Shown: piece after piece, positions 1-7,736 of the stretch
Layout of the letters: each line of letters begins with the position of its first letter
Position numbering within the stretch: position 1 is the stretch's first letter
NCBI RefSeq assembly: GCF_000215705.1
Contig: NC_015677.1
Span: 3,608,001 to 3,672,000 of the forward strand
Direction of reading: 5' to 3'
From: Ramlibacter tataouinensis TTB310
Lineage (GTDB): Bacteria; Pseudomonadota; Gammaproteobacteria; Burkholderiales; Burkholderiaceae_C
DNA length: 64,000 nt
Made by a program: the position numbers and the translations under genes
Notes under the pieces: generated by a model
Told to the model about the DNA's origin: nothing
Database searches by the model: none
The model's input: the letters and a program-made list of their open reading frames with translations, nothing else

Positions 1-1
1 G

Positions 2-100
2 GAATGCCTGGGCCAGATGCTGTGGGAAAGCCAGCGCGCCGGCCGGCCGCCCGACGGTCAGGCCTACATCGCCTGCGTGCAGCGCCGGGCCACGAAATGA
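2..100 (+). CDS. C-terminal end of an unidentified protein (5' end outside window)
   Basis: An open frame enters from the left edge and ends at a TGA at 98-100, leaving 32 residues with two cysteines and a basic tail (ending RRATK). A strong intrinsic terminator follows 12 bases later, which supports a real gene end. I do not recognise the family from so short a tail. The next gene downstream is convergent. Confidence 0.45.
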   Translation, partial: ECLGQMLWESQRAGRPPDGQAYIACVQRRATK

Positions 101-112
101 ACCCACCAAGGA

Positions 113-140
113 CAAGGCCCGCTTGAGCGGGCCTTGTTTT
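113..140 (+). terminator. Rho-independent terminator
   Basis: A perfect 10-bp stem, CAAGGCCCGC (113-122) with GCGGGCCTTG (127-136), closes a TTGA loop and is followed by TTTT (137-140). It ends the gene entering from the left and separates it from the convergent cytochrome gene. Confidence 0.85.
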
Positions 141-159
141 CACTTCCGTCCGAAGGACG

Positions 160-852
160 TTATCGGAACTTGTCTTCCGGCTGCGTCCTCAGCTCGCCGT
201 CCAGCGAGCCGATGTAGTTGGCCAGGGCCTTGAGCTCGGCGTTGCTGAACTGCTTGGAGATGGCGCCCATGACGCCGTTGTTGCGGCCCAGGACCGGGTT
301 GTTCTCGGTCTTGTACGACTTGAGCGCGACGAACAGGTAATCCGCATGCTGGCCCGCGATCTTGGGATAGGTCGGATCGATGGGCTTGGAGTAGTTGGCG
401 CCGTGGCAGGAGGCGCAGGCCGCCTTCTGCAGCAGCGCGGCGACTTGGGCGTTGGGCTGCGGCACCGCCGCGTCCACGGGCTTGGCGCCCTGGCGCTCGT
501 AGTAGGCGGCGATCTCGCCCATCTCCTGCTCGGACAGGATGTTGCCGATGCTGCGCATGGTCGGGTGCTTGCGGTCGCCGGTCTTGTAGGCATTGAGCGC
601 GGCCACGATGTACTTGGCGCTCTGGCCCGAGATCATGGGCACCTTGTAGACCTCGGGGAAGCTGGCCTGGTAGCCCTGGATGCCGTGGCAGCCGATGCAC
701 TGGGCGACCTTGGCCTCGATCGACTGGGCGCCCCCGCCGGAAGGACCCGACTGCGTGGCCCCCGGCGCCTGGGTGGAGGCCGCAGGCGCCTGCGCGTACA
801 CGGTCGCTGAGGCGACAAGCAGGGCGAACAACGAGGCGAACAGCTTGGTCAT
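160..852 (-). CDS. Di-haem cytochrome c (c4-like), periplasmic
   Basis: A 230-residue protein with a signal peptide (about residues 1-20, cleavage near AYAQ) and two class I cytochrome c domains with haem motifs CIGCH (52-56) and CASCH (146-150). The tandem layout and length match the cytochrome c4/c553 family of soluble electron carriers that feed terminal oxidases. The ATG at 852 is preferred to an in-frame TTG at 873 because it starts the signal peptide cleanly with MTKLF; no strong Shine-Dalgarno is visible. The gene is transcribed alone, away from the moxR operon, with a TATAAT box 33-38 bases upstream of the start. The redox partner cannot be read from the sequence. Confidence 0.88.
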   Translation of the reverse strand: MTKLFASLFALLVASATVYAQAPAASTQAPGATQSGPSGGGAQSIEAKVAQCIGCHGIQGYQASFPEVYKVPMISGQSAKYIVAALNAYKTGDRKHPTMRSIGNILSEQEMGEIAAYYERQGAKPVDAAVPQPNAQVAALLQKAACASCHGANYSKPIDPTYPKIAGQHADYLFVALKSYKTENNPVLGRNNGVMGAISKQFSNAELKALANYIGSLDGELRTQPEDKFR

Positions 853-884
853 TTTTGCGAGCACAATCGTCAAATCAACCTGCG

Positions 885-890
885 ATTATA
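885..890 (-). promoter_or_regulatory. -10 box of the cytochrome c gene
   Basis: Read on the minus strand, 890-885 is a perfect TATAAT. It would start transcription near 878 and give a leader of about 26 bases before the ATG at 852. The -35 region (about 913-908, GCGGCA) matches poorly, so only the -10 is claimed. Confidence 0.4.
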
Positions 891-927
891 TGGCTCGTCA
901 TTCGGCGTGCCGCCTCCCGTACCGCCC

Positions 928-1770
928 ATGAAATTCCAAGGCTCCCAGAACTACGTCGCCACCCAGGACCTGATGCTGGCCGTCAACGCGGCCATCACGC
1001 TCAAGCGGCCGCTGCTGGTCAAGGGCGAGCCCGGCACCGGCAAGACCATGCTGGCCGAGGAGGTGGCGCAGGCGCTGGGCATGCCGCTGCTGCAGTGGCA
1101 CATCAAGTCCACCACCAAGGCGCAACAGGGCCTGTACGAGTACGACGCGGTGAGCCGGCTGCGCGACAGCCAGCTGGGCGACGAGAAGGTCAAGGACATC
1201 CACAACTACATCGTCAAGGGCGTGCTGTGGCAGGCCTTCACCGCGGAGCAGCCGGTGGCGCTGCTGATCGACGAGATCGACAAGGCCGACATCGAATTCC
1301 CCAACGACCTGCTGCGCGAGCTCGACCGCATGGAGTTCTACGTCTACGAGACGCGCGAACTGGTCAAGGCCCGGCACCGGCCGCTGGTGTTCATCACCTC
1401 CAACAACGAGAAGGAGCTGCCCGACGCCTTCCTGCGCCGCTGCTTCTTCCACTACATCAAGTTCCCCGATGCCGACACCATGCGGCGGATCGTCGACGTG
1501 CACTTCCCCGGCCTGAAGAAGGAGCTGCTCGCCGCGGCGATGAAGACCTTCTACGACGTGCGCAACCTGCCCGGCCTGAAGAAGAAGCCCTCCACCAGCG
1601 AGCTGCTGGACTGGCTCAAGCTGCTGGTGGCCGAGGACATCCCGCTGGAGGCGCTGCAAAGCAAGGAGGACAAGGTCGCCGTGCCGCCGCTGGTGGGCGC
1701 CCTGCTGAAGAACGAGCAGGACGTGACCCTGTTCGAGAAGCTGGTGTTCATGCAGCGGCACAACCGCTGA
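928..1770 (+). CDS. MoxR-family AAA+ ATPase
   Basis: A 280-residue AAA+ ATPase with Walker A GEPGTGKT at residues 33-40, a Walker B ending LLIDEID near residue 115, and a sensor/arginine-finger region (FITSNNEKELPDAFLRR). MoxR ATPases act as chaperones that mature or activate partner complexes and are usually encoded beside a von Willebrand (VWA/CoxE-type) protein, as here at 2600-3793. The ATG at 928 (MKFQGS) is preferred over a GTG at 907 that would add seven proline-rich residues. It heads a four-gene plus-strand operon. The substrate is unknown. Confidence 0.9.
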   Translation: MKFQGSQNYVATQDLMLAVNAAITLKRPLLVKGEPGTGKTMLAEEVAQALGMPLLQWHIKSTTKAQQGLYEYDAVSRLRDSQLGDEKVKDIHNYIVKGVLWQAFTAEQPVALLIDEIDKADIEFPNDLLRELDRMEFYVYETRELVKARHRPLVFITSNNEKELPDAFLRRCFFHYIKFPDADTMRRIVDVHFPGLKKELLAAAMKTFYDVRNLPGLKKKPSTSELLDWLKLLVAEDIPLEALQSKEDKVAVPPLVGALLKNEQDVTLFEKLVFMQRHNR

Positions 1771-1780
1771 AGGACGTGCC

Positions 1781-1999
1781 ATGAACCCGCTGCTGCTGGA
1801 GGGCCTGAGCGACGCCGTCGGCTTCGTGGCCGGCGTGCTGCTCGCCTGGGGGCTGGGGCGCCTGCTCGGCTTCGACCCGCTGGCCGAGGGCTATGGCGGC
1901 AGTGCCATCGGCGGCATCCTGCTGGCCGGCCTGGGCGGCGGGCTGGGGCTGCAGCTGGCGCGGCGCTGGCGCAAGTCGCGGCGACAGAAGGACTCGTGA
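1781..1999 (+). CDS. Small membrane protein in the moxR operon
   Basis: A 72-residue protein with two hydrophobic segments (about residues 10-29 and 40-58, the second glycine-rich) and a strongly basic C-terminus (RRWRKSRRQK), so a double-pass inner membrane protein is likely. It lies 10 bases after moxR, and its TGA shares one base with the ATG of the acetyltransferase gene (TGATG), so translation is probably coupled. I do not recognise a family. It could anchor the MoxR/VWA partners to the membrane, but that is only a guess from position. Confidence 0.6.
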   Translation: MNPLLLEGLSDAVGFVAGVLLAWGLGRLLGFDPLAEGYGGSAIGGILLAGLGGGLGLQLARRWRKSRRQKDS

Positions 2000-2598
2000 T
2001 GCGCACGCCCGAGCCCGTCACCCTGGCCGGGCCGCAGCTGCGGCTGGAGCCCCTGGCCACCGCACACGCGGCCGCCCTGGAAGCGGCGGCCCGCGACGGC
2101 GAGCTGTGGAAGCTGCGCGTCACCTCGGTGCCTGCGCCGGGTGAGACGGCCGCCTACATCGCCGCGGCCCTGCAGGGCCAGCGCGACGGCCACATGCTGC
2201 CCTTCGTGGTGGTGGACACGGCCAGCGGCCAGGTGATCGGCAGCACCCGCTACCACGACATCGTGCCGGCGGTCGAGCGGCTGGAGATCGGCTACACCTG
2301 GTACGCCCGCCGCTTCCAGCGCACCCACGTCAACACCACCGCCAAGCTGCTGCTGCTGACCCATGCCTTCGAGGCTCTGGGCGCCCGGCTGGTGGGTTGG
2401 CGCACCGACAACTACAACTTCGCCAGCCAGCGCGCCATCGAGCGGCTGGGCGCGCGGAAGGACGGCGTGCTGCGGCACCACGCGCTGCGGCGCGACGGCA
2501 CGGTGCGTGATACCGTGATGTACAGCCTGGCCGCGGGCGAATGGCCCGAGGTGAAGGCCCACCTGCACGACCAGCTGAGCAAGCCCAGGGAGGCCTGA
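1999..2598 (+). CDS. GNAT-family N-acetyltransferase (RimJ/RimL type)
   Basis: A 199-residue acetyltransferase resembling the RimJ/RimL branch: an N-terminal LRLEPLATAHA segment, a central GSTRYHDI-type strand, and a C-terminal part with N-x-x-S-x-R-A-I-E-x-L-G (around residues 145-160), the acetyl-CoA-binding signature of this group. Such enzymes transfer acetyl from acetyl-CoA to amino groups of proteins or small molecules; the substrate here is unknown. The ATG at 1999 overlaps the preceding stop. A GTG three bases upstream is an alternative start. Confidence 0.85.
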   Translation: MRTPEPVTLAGPQLRLEPLATAHAAALEAAARDGELWKLRVTSVPAPGETAAYIAAALQGQRDGHMLPFVVVDTASGQVIGSTRYHDIVPAVERLEIGYTWYARRFQRTHVNTTAKLLLLTHAFEALGARLVGWRTDNYNFASQRAIERLGARKDGVLRHHALRRDGTVRDTVMYSLAAGEWPEVKAHLHDQLSKPREA

Positions 2599-2599
2599 C

Positions 2600-3793
2600 A
2601 TGCTCATCGACTTCTTCTACACCCTGCGCGCCGCCCGCCTGCCGGTCTCGGTCAAGGAATACCTCACGCTGCTGGAGGCGGTGCGGCAGGGCGTGGTCGG
2701 CCCCCTGAGCGACGACGGCGGCTGGGCCATCGACGACTTCTACTATCTCGCGCGCACCGCCCTGGTCAAGGACGAGAAGCACTACGACAAATTCGACCGC
2801 GCTTTCGCCGCCTACTTCAAGGGCGTGGAGACGGTCGCCGACTTCAGCCGGGACGTGCCGCTGGAGTGGCTGCGCAAGAACCTGGAGCTGGAGCTCTCGC
2901 CCGAGGAGAGGGCCAGGATCGAGAAGATGGGCTGGGACGAGCTGATGGAGACCCTGAAGAAGCGCTTCGAGGAGCAGAAGGAGCGGCACGAGGGCGGCAG
3001 CAAGATGATTGGCACGGGCGGCACCTCGCCGTTCGGCGCCTACGGCTACAACCCGCAGGGCATCCGCATCGGCCAGGACAAGGGCCGCAACAGGAGCGCG
3101 GTGAAGGTCTGGGACCAGCGCGCCTACAAGGACTACGACGACAGCCAGGAGCTGGGCACGCGCAACATCAAGGTCGCGCTGCGCAGGCTGCGCAAGTTCG
3201 CGCGCGAGGGCGCGGAGGAAGAACTCGACCTGGACGACACCATCCGCTCCACCGCGGCCAACGCCGGCTGGCTGGACATCAAGATGGTGCCCGAGCGCCA
3301 CAACAACGTGAAGGTGCTGCTGCTGATGGACGTGGGCGGCACCATGGACGAGCACATCCACCGCGTGGAGGAGCTGTTCTCGGCGGCCAAGGCCGAGTTC
3401 AAGCACCTGGAGTTCTACTACTTCCACAACTGCGTCTACGACTTCATGTGGAAGAACAACCGGCGCCGCTTCTCGGAGAAGTTCCCGACCTGGGACATCA
3501 TCCGCAAGTACAACAAGGACTACAAGCTGGTGTTCGTGGGGGACGCGACCATGAGCCCCTACGAGATCCTGCAGCCCGGCGGCAGCGTGGAGTACAACAA
3601 CGAGGAGGCCGGCGCCGAGTGGCTGCAGCGCCTGACCCACGCCTTCCCCAAATTCGCCTGGATCAACCCCGAGCCCCAGGGCGTGTGGCAGTACCGCCAG
3701 AGCATCAGCGTGGTCCAGCAGCTGATGAACCAGCGCATGTACCCGCTGACGCTCAAGGGGCTGGAAGAGGCGATGCGGCTGCTGTCCAAGTGA
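2600..3793 (+). CDS. CoxE-like protein with VWA domain, partner of MoxR
   Basis: A 397-residue cytoplasmic protein. The N-terminal half is charged and helical, with a basic stretch around KKRFEEQKERHEGG. The C-terminal half has a von Willebrand A fold with a metal-binding motif starting at Asp244 (DVGGTMD), a variant of the usual DxSxS. The family (CoxE/YeaD-like VWA) works with MoxR ATPases in complex assembly. The ATG follows the acetyltransferase stop by one base and has an AGGGAGG Shine-Dalgarno about 8 bases upstream. It is the last gene of the moxR operon. Which enzyme or complex the pair matures cannot be told from the window. Confidence 0.88.
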   Translation: MLIDFFYTLRAARLPVSVKEYLTLLEAVRQGVVGPLSDDGGWAIDDFYYLARTALVKDEKHYDKFDRAFAAYFKGVETVADFSRDVPLEWLRKNLELELSPEERARIEKMGWDELMETLKKRFEEQKERHEGGSKMIGTGGTSPFGAYGYNPQGIRIGQDKGRNRSAVKVWDQRAYKDYDDSQELGTRNIKVALRRLRKFAREGAEEELDLDDTIRSTAANAGWLDIKMVPERHNNVKVLLLMDVGGTMDEHIHRVEELFSAAKAEFKHLEFYYFHNCVYDFMWKNNRRRFSEKFPTWDIIRKYNKDYKLVFVGDATMSPYEILQPGGSVEYNNEEAGAEWLQRLTHAFPKFAWINPEPQGVWQYRQSISVVQQLMNQRMYPLTLKGLEEAMRLLSK

Positions 3794-3818
3794 GATGACG
3801 CGCCATAATGGCGCCCTC

Positions 3819-3890
3819 GCCGCCGTAGTTCAATGGATAGAACGAGCGCCTCCTAAGCGCTAGATACAGGTTCGATTCCTGTCGGGGGCG
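3819..3890 (+). tRNA. tRNA-Arg (anticodon CCT)
   Basis: A complete cloverleaf: acceptor strands 3819-3825 and 3883-3889, D arm GTTC/GAAC with a GG loop, anticodon stem AGCGC/GCGCT around loop CTCCTAA (anticodon CCT, reads AGG), a 4-base variable loop, and T arm ACAGG/CCTGT with loop TTCGATT. Two oddities: a G-G mismatch at position 4:69 of the acceptor stem (3822 with 3886), and no encoded CCA (GCCC follows the stem). No integrase or att-like repeat is seen beside it. Confidence 0.92.
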
Positions 3891-3903
3891 CCCTGCCGGG
3901 GTG

Positions 3904-4566
3904 TCAGAACCGGTAGGACAGACCCACCCGGATGACCGGGAATGCCTTGAAGTCCCTGGCATCCTCGCGCAGCGCCTGGTTTTCGGCCTCCACGTCGTTC
4001 GCTAGGCGGGCGCACACCTCGGCGCTCGCGGTGCAGCCGCTGCTGGCCAGGTTGGTGCGGGGACTGCCATGCAGGATCACCCCCACGTCGGTCGAGAAGC
4101 TCCAGCCTTTGCCAGCGGCCAGCGGGTTGCCCCAGCCGATGCCCAGGTACGGAGCGAGCGTGCGGAATTTCACCGAACCTTCCACCGTGCCGACGGTCGC
4201 GGCGTCGTAGACGTTGTTGTTGAACGTGAAGGTGCCGCCGGCCGGGCGCGCCGCGACCTCGGCCTTGTTGCCGTTGTGCACCAGACCGCCGCTCAGGCGG
4301 AACGATCCTCCTGCCGGAAAGTAGTCCAGCAGCGCCTCCACCGTCATCAGCCTGAGCTTCAGGTCGTACTCCACGTCGGACACGGCGCGGTTGGTCGAAT
4401 AGTTCAGCGCGTTGACGCCGAAGCGGGCATTGAGGCCGGATTGCACCCGCACGCTGGCATGCAGACCGGCACCGGTGGTTCCGCCGCTGGCGGTAAGCGC
4501 AACCTGCGCATGCGATGCGGCGGCACCCAGCAGCAGCAACGCCGCAAGACTGTGTTTGCAGTTCAT
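3904..4566 (-). CDS. Outer-membrane beta-barrel protein
   Basis: A 220-residue protein with a signal peptide (residues 1-20, cleavage SHA-Q), alternating hydrophobic/polar strands throughout, and a C-terminal phenylalanine in the pattern GLSYRF, the signal recognised by the BAM machinery. A pair of cysteines (SSGCTASAEVC) sits in a probable loop. It resembles small 8-10-stranded OmpW/OmpA-like barrels, but I cannot assign a substrate. The gene stands alone, with its 3' end 13 bases from the tRNA-Arg, and looks slightly less GC-rich than its neighbours. Confidence 0.8.
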   Translation of the reverse strand: MNCKHSLAALLLLGAAASHAQVALTASGGTTGAGLHASVRVQSGLNARFGVNALNYSTNRAVSDVEYDLKLRLMTVEALLDYFPAGGSFRLSGGLVHNGNKAEVAARPAGGTFTFNNNVYDAATVGTVEGSVKFRTLAPYLGIGWGNPLAAGKGWSFSTDVGVILHGSPRTNLASSGCTASAEVCARLANDVEAENQALREDARDFKAFPVIRVGLSYRF

Positions 4567-4685
4567 GGATTGAAAGCAGGAATGGAGACGGAAAAAGTCT
4601 AGCTCTGCCTTTTCCTCCCACCTTAGTACACATGCCTAGCGTTGCCACGCACCAACAAGGAGGCCTCTGAGTGGAAGGCGGCCGC

Positions 4686-5492
4686 TCAGGACGCCTCGAC
4701 CACCAGCGTGACGAAGCGGCTGTCCCAGGTGTCCGGCCGCTCGCCCGAGGGCAACAGTTCGGTGCCGCGCAGCAGCCACTGGCCACCAAAGGGCAGCACC
4801 CAACCGACCCGGCCCTGGTCGTCGGTGCGGCCCCAGAGGCCGAAAGCGCTGCGCTGGCTGACCAGCTCGACGGGCAGGCCCGCCAGGGGCTTGCCGTCAC
4901 GCAGCAGCTGGAACTCCGTGCGGCGGCGGGCCGCCACGGGCTGGTCGCCCAGCACCACCAGTTCCAGGCCCAGCCCGGCCGGCTGGCGGGCTTGGCGCAG
5001 GCGCTCCGGCGCCGCCTGAGCGGCGGCCGGCAGCTCGACGCGGGCGAACTTGCGGTAGCGCTCGCGCCACCGCACGCCACGGGCCAGTTGCGCGGCCCAG
5101 GCCTGGCGCAGCTGCGGCGCCAGCCGGATCTCGTCGAAGTACAGCTGCACGGTGGCAGGCTCGATCTCCACGTCCACCGCGGCCAGCTCCAGCCAGCAGC
5201 CCAAGGGCGGCCGCCCGTCCGCCGCCAGTGCCGCGAGCTCCAGCCACTGGGGCTGGTCGCGCCAGGGTTGCAGGGGAAGATCGACCAGGCCATCGGAGCA
5301 GCGCGCGGCGACCACGCTCTCGCGGCTCTGGCTGAACTCCGGCACCGGGTAGCGGTTGCCGGTGGTTAGCTGGAGCAGCTGCCGCCCGGCTGGCGGGACG
5401 GAGCGTGACGGCGTGAGCCAACTGTCGTGGCCCCAGCTCGCGGTAGCCAGCAGGGCCAGGAGCGTGGCTGCGCACCAGCGCTGCCAAGCCAT
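4686..5492 (-). CDS. DUF4198-type periplasmic protein
   Basis: A 268-residue exported protein with a signal peptide ending ASWG just before HDSWLTPS; the mature N-terminal HDxW is typical of DUF4198 proteins, often linked to metal or cobalt/nickel handling. The C-terminal part looks like a carboxypeptidase-regulatory or Ig-like sandwich (the GRTDDQGRVGWVLP turn). The ATG at 5492 is chosen because the signal peptide begins there; an in-frame start at 5510 would add six residues. It lies 26 bases downstream of the cytochrome gene and may be the third gene of the sugar-dehydrogenase operon. The ligand is unknown. Confidence 0.7.
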   Translation of the reverse strand: MAWQRWCAATLLALLATASWGHDSWLTPSRSVPPAGRQLLQLTTGNRYPVPEFSQSRESVVAARCSDGLVDLPLQPWRDQPQWLELAALAADGRPPLGCWLELAAVDVEIEPATVQLYFDEIRLAPQLRQAWAAQLARGVRWRERYRKFARVELPAAAQAAPERLRQARQPAGLGLELVVLGDQPVAARRRTEFQLLRDGKPLAGLPVELVSQRSAFGLWGRTDDQGRVGWVLPFGGQWLLRGTELLPSGERPDTWDSRFVTLVVEAS

Positions 5493-5518
5493 GAACGGCG
5501 ATCCTGTCACCTGTTTAG

Positions 5519-6121
5519 TCAGCGGAAGTAGGCGAGGTAGTGCGCCAGGTCGGCCAGCTGCTCGTCCTTCAGCCCGTACAAGGACGCCGCCATGATGGTG
5601 TCGCGGCCCGGGCCGGGCCGGTCGCGGAACTCCTTCATCGACTGCAGCAGGAAGACCTCGTGCTGGCCGGCCAGCCGCGGGATCTGCTCACGCCCCGCAT
5701 AGTCGGGCAGGTGGCAGCTGCCGCACAGCATCTTGCCGGCCAACTGCTGGCCGCGCTGCCACTTCGTCGGGTCCACCGGGCCGGTGGATGCGGCCACCGG
5801 CTTCTGCGCGGCGAAGTAGCCGGCCAGCGCCACGATCTCCGGATCCTTCATGCCGTCGAGCAGGCCCTTCATCTGCGGGATGTCGCGCAGCCCCTCCCGG
5901 ATCAGCACCAGCTGGTTCTCCAGGAACAGCTTGGGCTGGCCGGCCAGCGACGGCGTGGCCGGGATCTGAGAGTTGCCCTGCGGGCCGTGGCAGGCCATGC
6001 AGGCGGCCGCCTGCGGCGGTGCGGCCGGCTGCTGGCCCTGGGCCAGGCCGGTGCCCAGCCACAGCAGGGCCGCCGCGGCCGCCTGCCAGGGGCGAGGCCT
6101 GCGCCGCTCAGGAACGGGCAT
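5519..6121 (-). CDS. Di-haem cytochrome c (c4-like)
   Basis: A 200-residue exported cytochrome with haem motifs CMACH (41-45) and CGSCH (133-137), an N-terminal hydrophobic signal (residues 13-28), and repeated LAGQ segments (PSLAGQP, RLAGQHE) as in the cytochrome c4 family. Its ATG lies 14 bases inside the 3' end of the upstream PQQ-dehydrogenase-like gene, implying translational coupling. The likely role is to accept electrons from that dehydrogenase and pass them to the respiratory chain. The dehydrogenase link is inference from gene order. Confidence 0.88.
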   Translation of the reverse strand: MPVPERRRPRPWQAAAAALLWLGTGLAQGQQPAAPPQAAACMACHGPQGNSQIPATPSLAGQPKLFLENQLVLIREGLRDIPQMKGLLDGMKDPEIVALAGYFAAQKPVAASTGPVDPTKWQRGQQLAGKMLCGSCHLPDYAGREQIPRLAGQHEVFLLQSMKEFRDRPGPGRDTIMAASLYGLKDEQLADLAHYLAYFR

Positions 6122-7343
6122 AGCTGATGCGGTAGATCGCGCCCATCTGCTCGTCCGACAGCAGCATGGAACCGTCGGGCATCTGCAGCATGTAGACCGG
6201 CCGGCCGGAGAAGCTGTCGTTGCGCTCGTCCAGGAAGCCGGTGACGAAGGGCGTCACGCTGGCCTTGCCGCCGCCGGCGTCGGGGCGCACCACCACCACG
6301 TCGTAGCCGAACTTCTTGCTGCGGTTCCAGGAGCCCTTGCGCGCCACGAACATGGCGTTGCGGTACTCGGCCGGGAACATGCTGCCGGTGTAGAAGTGCA
6401 CGCCCATCGCGGCGGCATGCGGCCCCATGGTGGCCACCGGCAGGGTGACGCCGTCGCAGGCCCGCTCGCGCTTGATGTCGCGGTCCACCACGCCATTGGC
6501 ATGGCAGTACGGGAAGCCGAAGTTCATGCCGGCGCGCGGCATGCGGTTGAGCTCGTCCTCCGGCATGTCGTCGCCCATCCAGTCGCGGCCATGGTCGGTG
6601 AACCACATCTCCTTGGTGACGGGGTGCCAGTCGAAGCCCTGGGTGTTGCGCACGCCGCGCGCGATGACCTCCATGTTGGAGCCGTCGGCGTTGTAGCGGC
6701 GGATCTGGGCGTAGGGCTCGCCGGGCTGGCAGATGTTGCAGGGCGCGCCGAAAGGCACGTAAAGCTTGCCGTCCGGGCCGAAGGCGATGTACTTCCAGTT
6801 GTGGTGCTGCTCGGGCGGCAGGTTGAAGCGCGCCGTCAGGTCGACCGGCTGGACGGCCGGGTTCTTGTCGATGCCGTCGTAGCGCAGCACCTTGTCGATG
6901 GCCATCACGTACAGCGCGCCCTGGTGGTAGGTGACGGCGGGCTGCTGCAGCTTGTCGACCAGCACGCGGCTGGTGCGCTCGCTGCCGTTGTCGGTGATCT
7001 CGTAGACGCGGCCGATGCCGCGCGTGCCGGCGTAGATCTTGCCGCTCTCGGTGCGCGACATGGCGCGGACGCCGGGCATGCCATGTGCCCACAGTTCGAC
7101 CTTGAACCCGGGCGGCAGCTTGAGGTTCTGCAGCGCGATCTCGCCGGGCGGCGTGGCGGTCAGCTTGCCGGCCAGCGGCGCCAGGCGCGAGGCGGCCATG
7201 TCCTGGCTGCGGCCCTGCTGCCAGGCCGGCACGCCGGCGGGCACGGGCGCCGCGGCGGCGCTGACCGTGGGCGCGGGCGGAGGATTCTGGGCGCAGCCGG
7301 CGGCGAGCAGGACGAAGGACAGCAAGGTCAGGTGTTTTTTCAT
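6108..7343 (-). CDS. PQQ-dependent sugar dehydrogenase, sorbosone dehydrogenase-like lipoprotein
   Basis: A 411-residue lipoprotein (lipobox LLAAGC, acylated Cys17) with a six-bladed propeller of the soluble glucose/L-sorbosone dehydrogenase family: LPPGFKVELWA near the start of the domain, GTRGIGRVYE, a FGPDGKLYVPFG blade, and the WFTDHGRDWMGDD calcium/PQQ-region motif. Members oxidise aldoses or aldehydes in the periplasm with PQQ. An AGGAG lies 8 bases before the ATG at 7343. The frame runs open far upstream only because of high GC; the signal peptide fixes the start. No PQQ-synthesis genes are in the window. Confidence 0.85.
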   Translation of the reverse strand: MKKHLTLLSFVLLAAGCAQNPPPAPTVSAAAAPVPAGVPAWQQGRSQDMAASRLAPLAGKLTATPPGEIALQNLKLPPGFKVELWAHGMPGVRAMSRTESGKIYAGTRGIGRVYEITDNGSERTSRVLVDKLQQPAVTYHQGALYVMAIDKVLRYDGIDKNPAVQPVDLTARFNLPPEQHHNWKYIAFGPDGKLYVPFGAPCNICQPGEPYAQIRRYNADGSNMEVIARGVRNTQGFDWHPVTKEMWFTDHGRDWMGDDMPEDELNRMPRAGMNFGFPYCHANGVVDRDIKRERACDGVTLPVATMGPHAAAMGVHFYTGSMFPAEYRNAMFVARKGSWNRSKKFGYDVVVVRPDAGGGKASVTPFVTGFLDERNDSFSGRPVYMLQMPDGSMLLSDEQMGAIYRISYARS

Positions 7344-7448
7344 CGTTGGTCTCCTGAGGGTGGGGCGCCATGCTACGGGCAAGGCCGAGTGCGCTCCTGC
7401 AGGGCTTTCCCGAAGCGTCATACGCCAGTCACGCACCATCAATACCGT

Positions 7449-7464
7449 CCTACAGCGACGTAGG
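7449..7464. repeat. Inverted repeat CCTAC-N6-GTAGG in a divergent promoter region
   Basis: A perfect 5-bp inverted repeat with a 6-base spacer lies in the 162-base gap between the minus-strand sugar-dehydrogenase gene (start 7343) and a small plus-strand gene (start 7506). Position and symmetry suit a regulator site for one or both genes, but the regulator is unknown and a short repeat can arise by chance. Confidence 0.35.
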
Positions 7465-7505
7465 CCTTCACCGTCTAAGCTGATAGCAAACAGGGGAGCG
7501 CTTCC

Positions 7506-7736
7506 ATGGCTACAACCGACTACCGCATCGAAAGCAACCAGCCGCTGAGCGGCGGCCTGCTGCCGGCCGGCAGGGGCCACTACCTGGTGCGCGACCGGGG
7601 CCTGGCGGTCGCGCTGGCCGCCAAGGCCGCCCGCGGCCCGGCCACCCAGGAGGTGCGCGTGGTGCACGTGCCCACGGGCGAGATCGTGTTCCGCAAGACC
7701 GCCGAGCGTGCCGCCGCCGACGGGCTGGATGCCTAG
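7506..7736 (+). CDS. Small protein of unknown function
   Basis: A 76-residue soluble protein without signal peptide or membrane segment. The first half is glycine/leucine-rich and ends in an alanine-rich helix; the second half reads like a beta hairpin (VRVVHVPTGEIVFRKT). An AGGGGAG Shine-Dalgarno stands about 8 bases before the ATG, and the gap upstream holds an inverted repeat, so expression looks real. Its last four bases overlap the end of the convergent permease gene. I do not recognise a family. Confidence 0.6.
   Translation: MATTDYRIESNQPLSGGLLPAGRGHYLVRDRGLAVALAAKAARGPATQEVRVVHVPTGEIVFRKTAERAAADGLDA

Noticed and set aside
3819..4566. tRNA-Arg with neighbouring outer-membrane gene as a genomic island edge
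   Set aside because: No integrase, no repeated tRNA 3' end within the window, and normal housekeeping genes follow.
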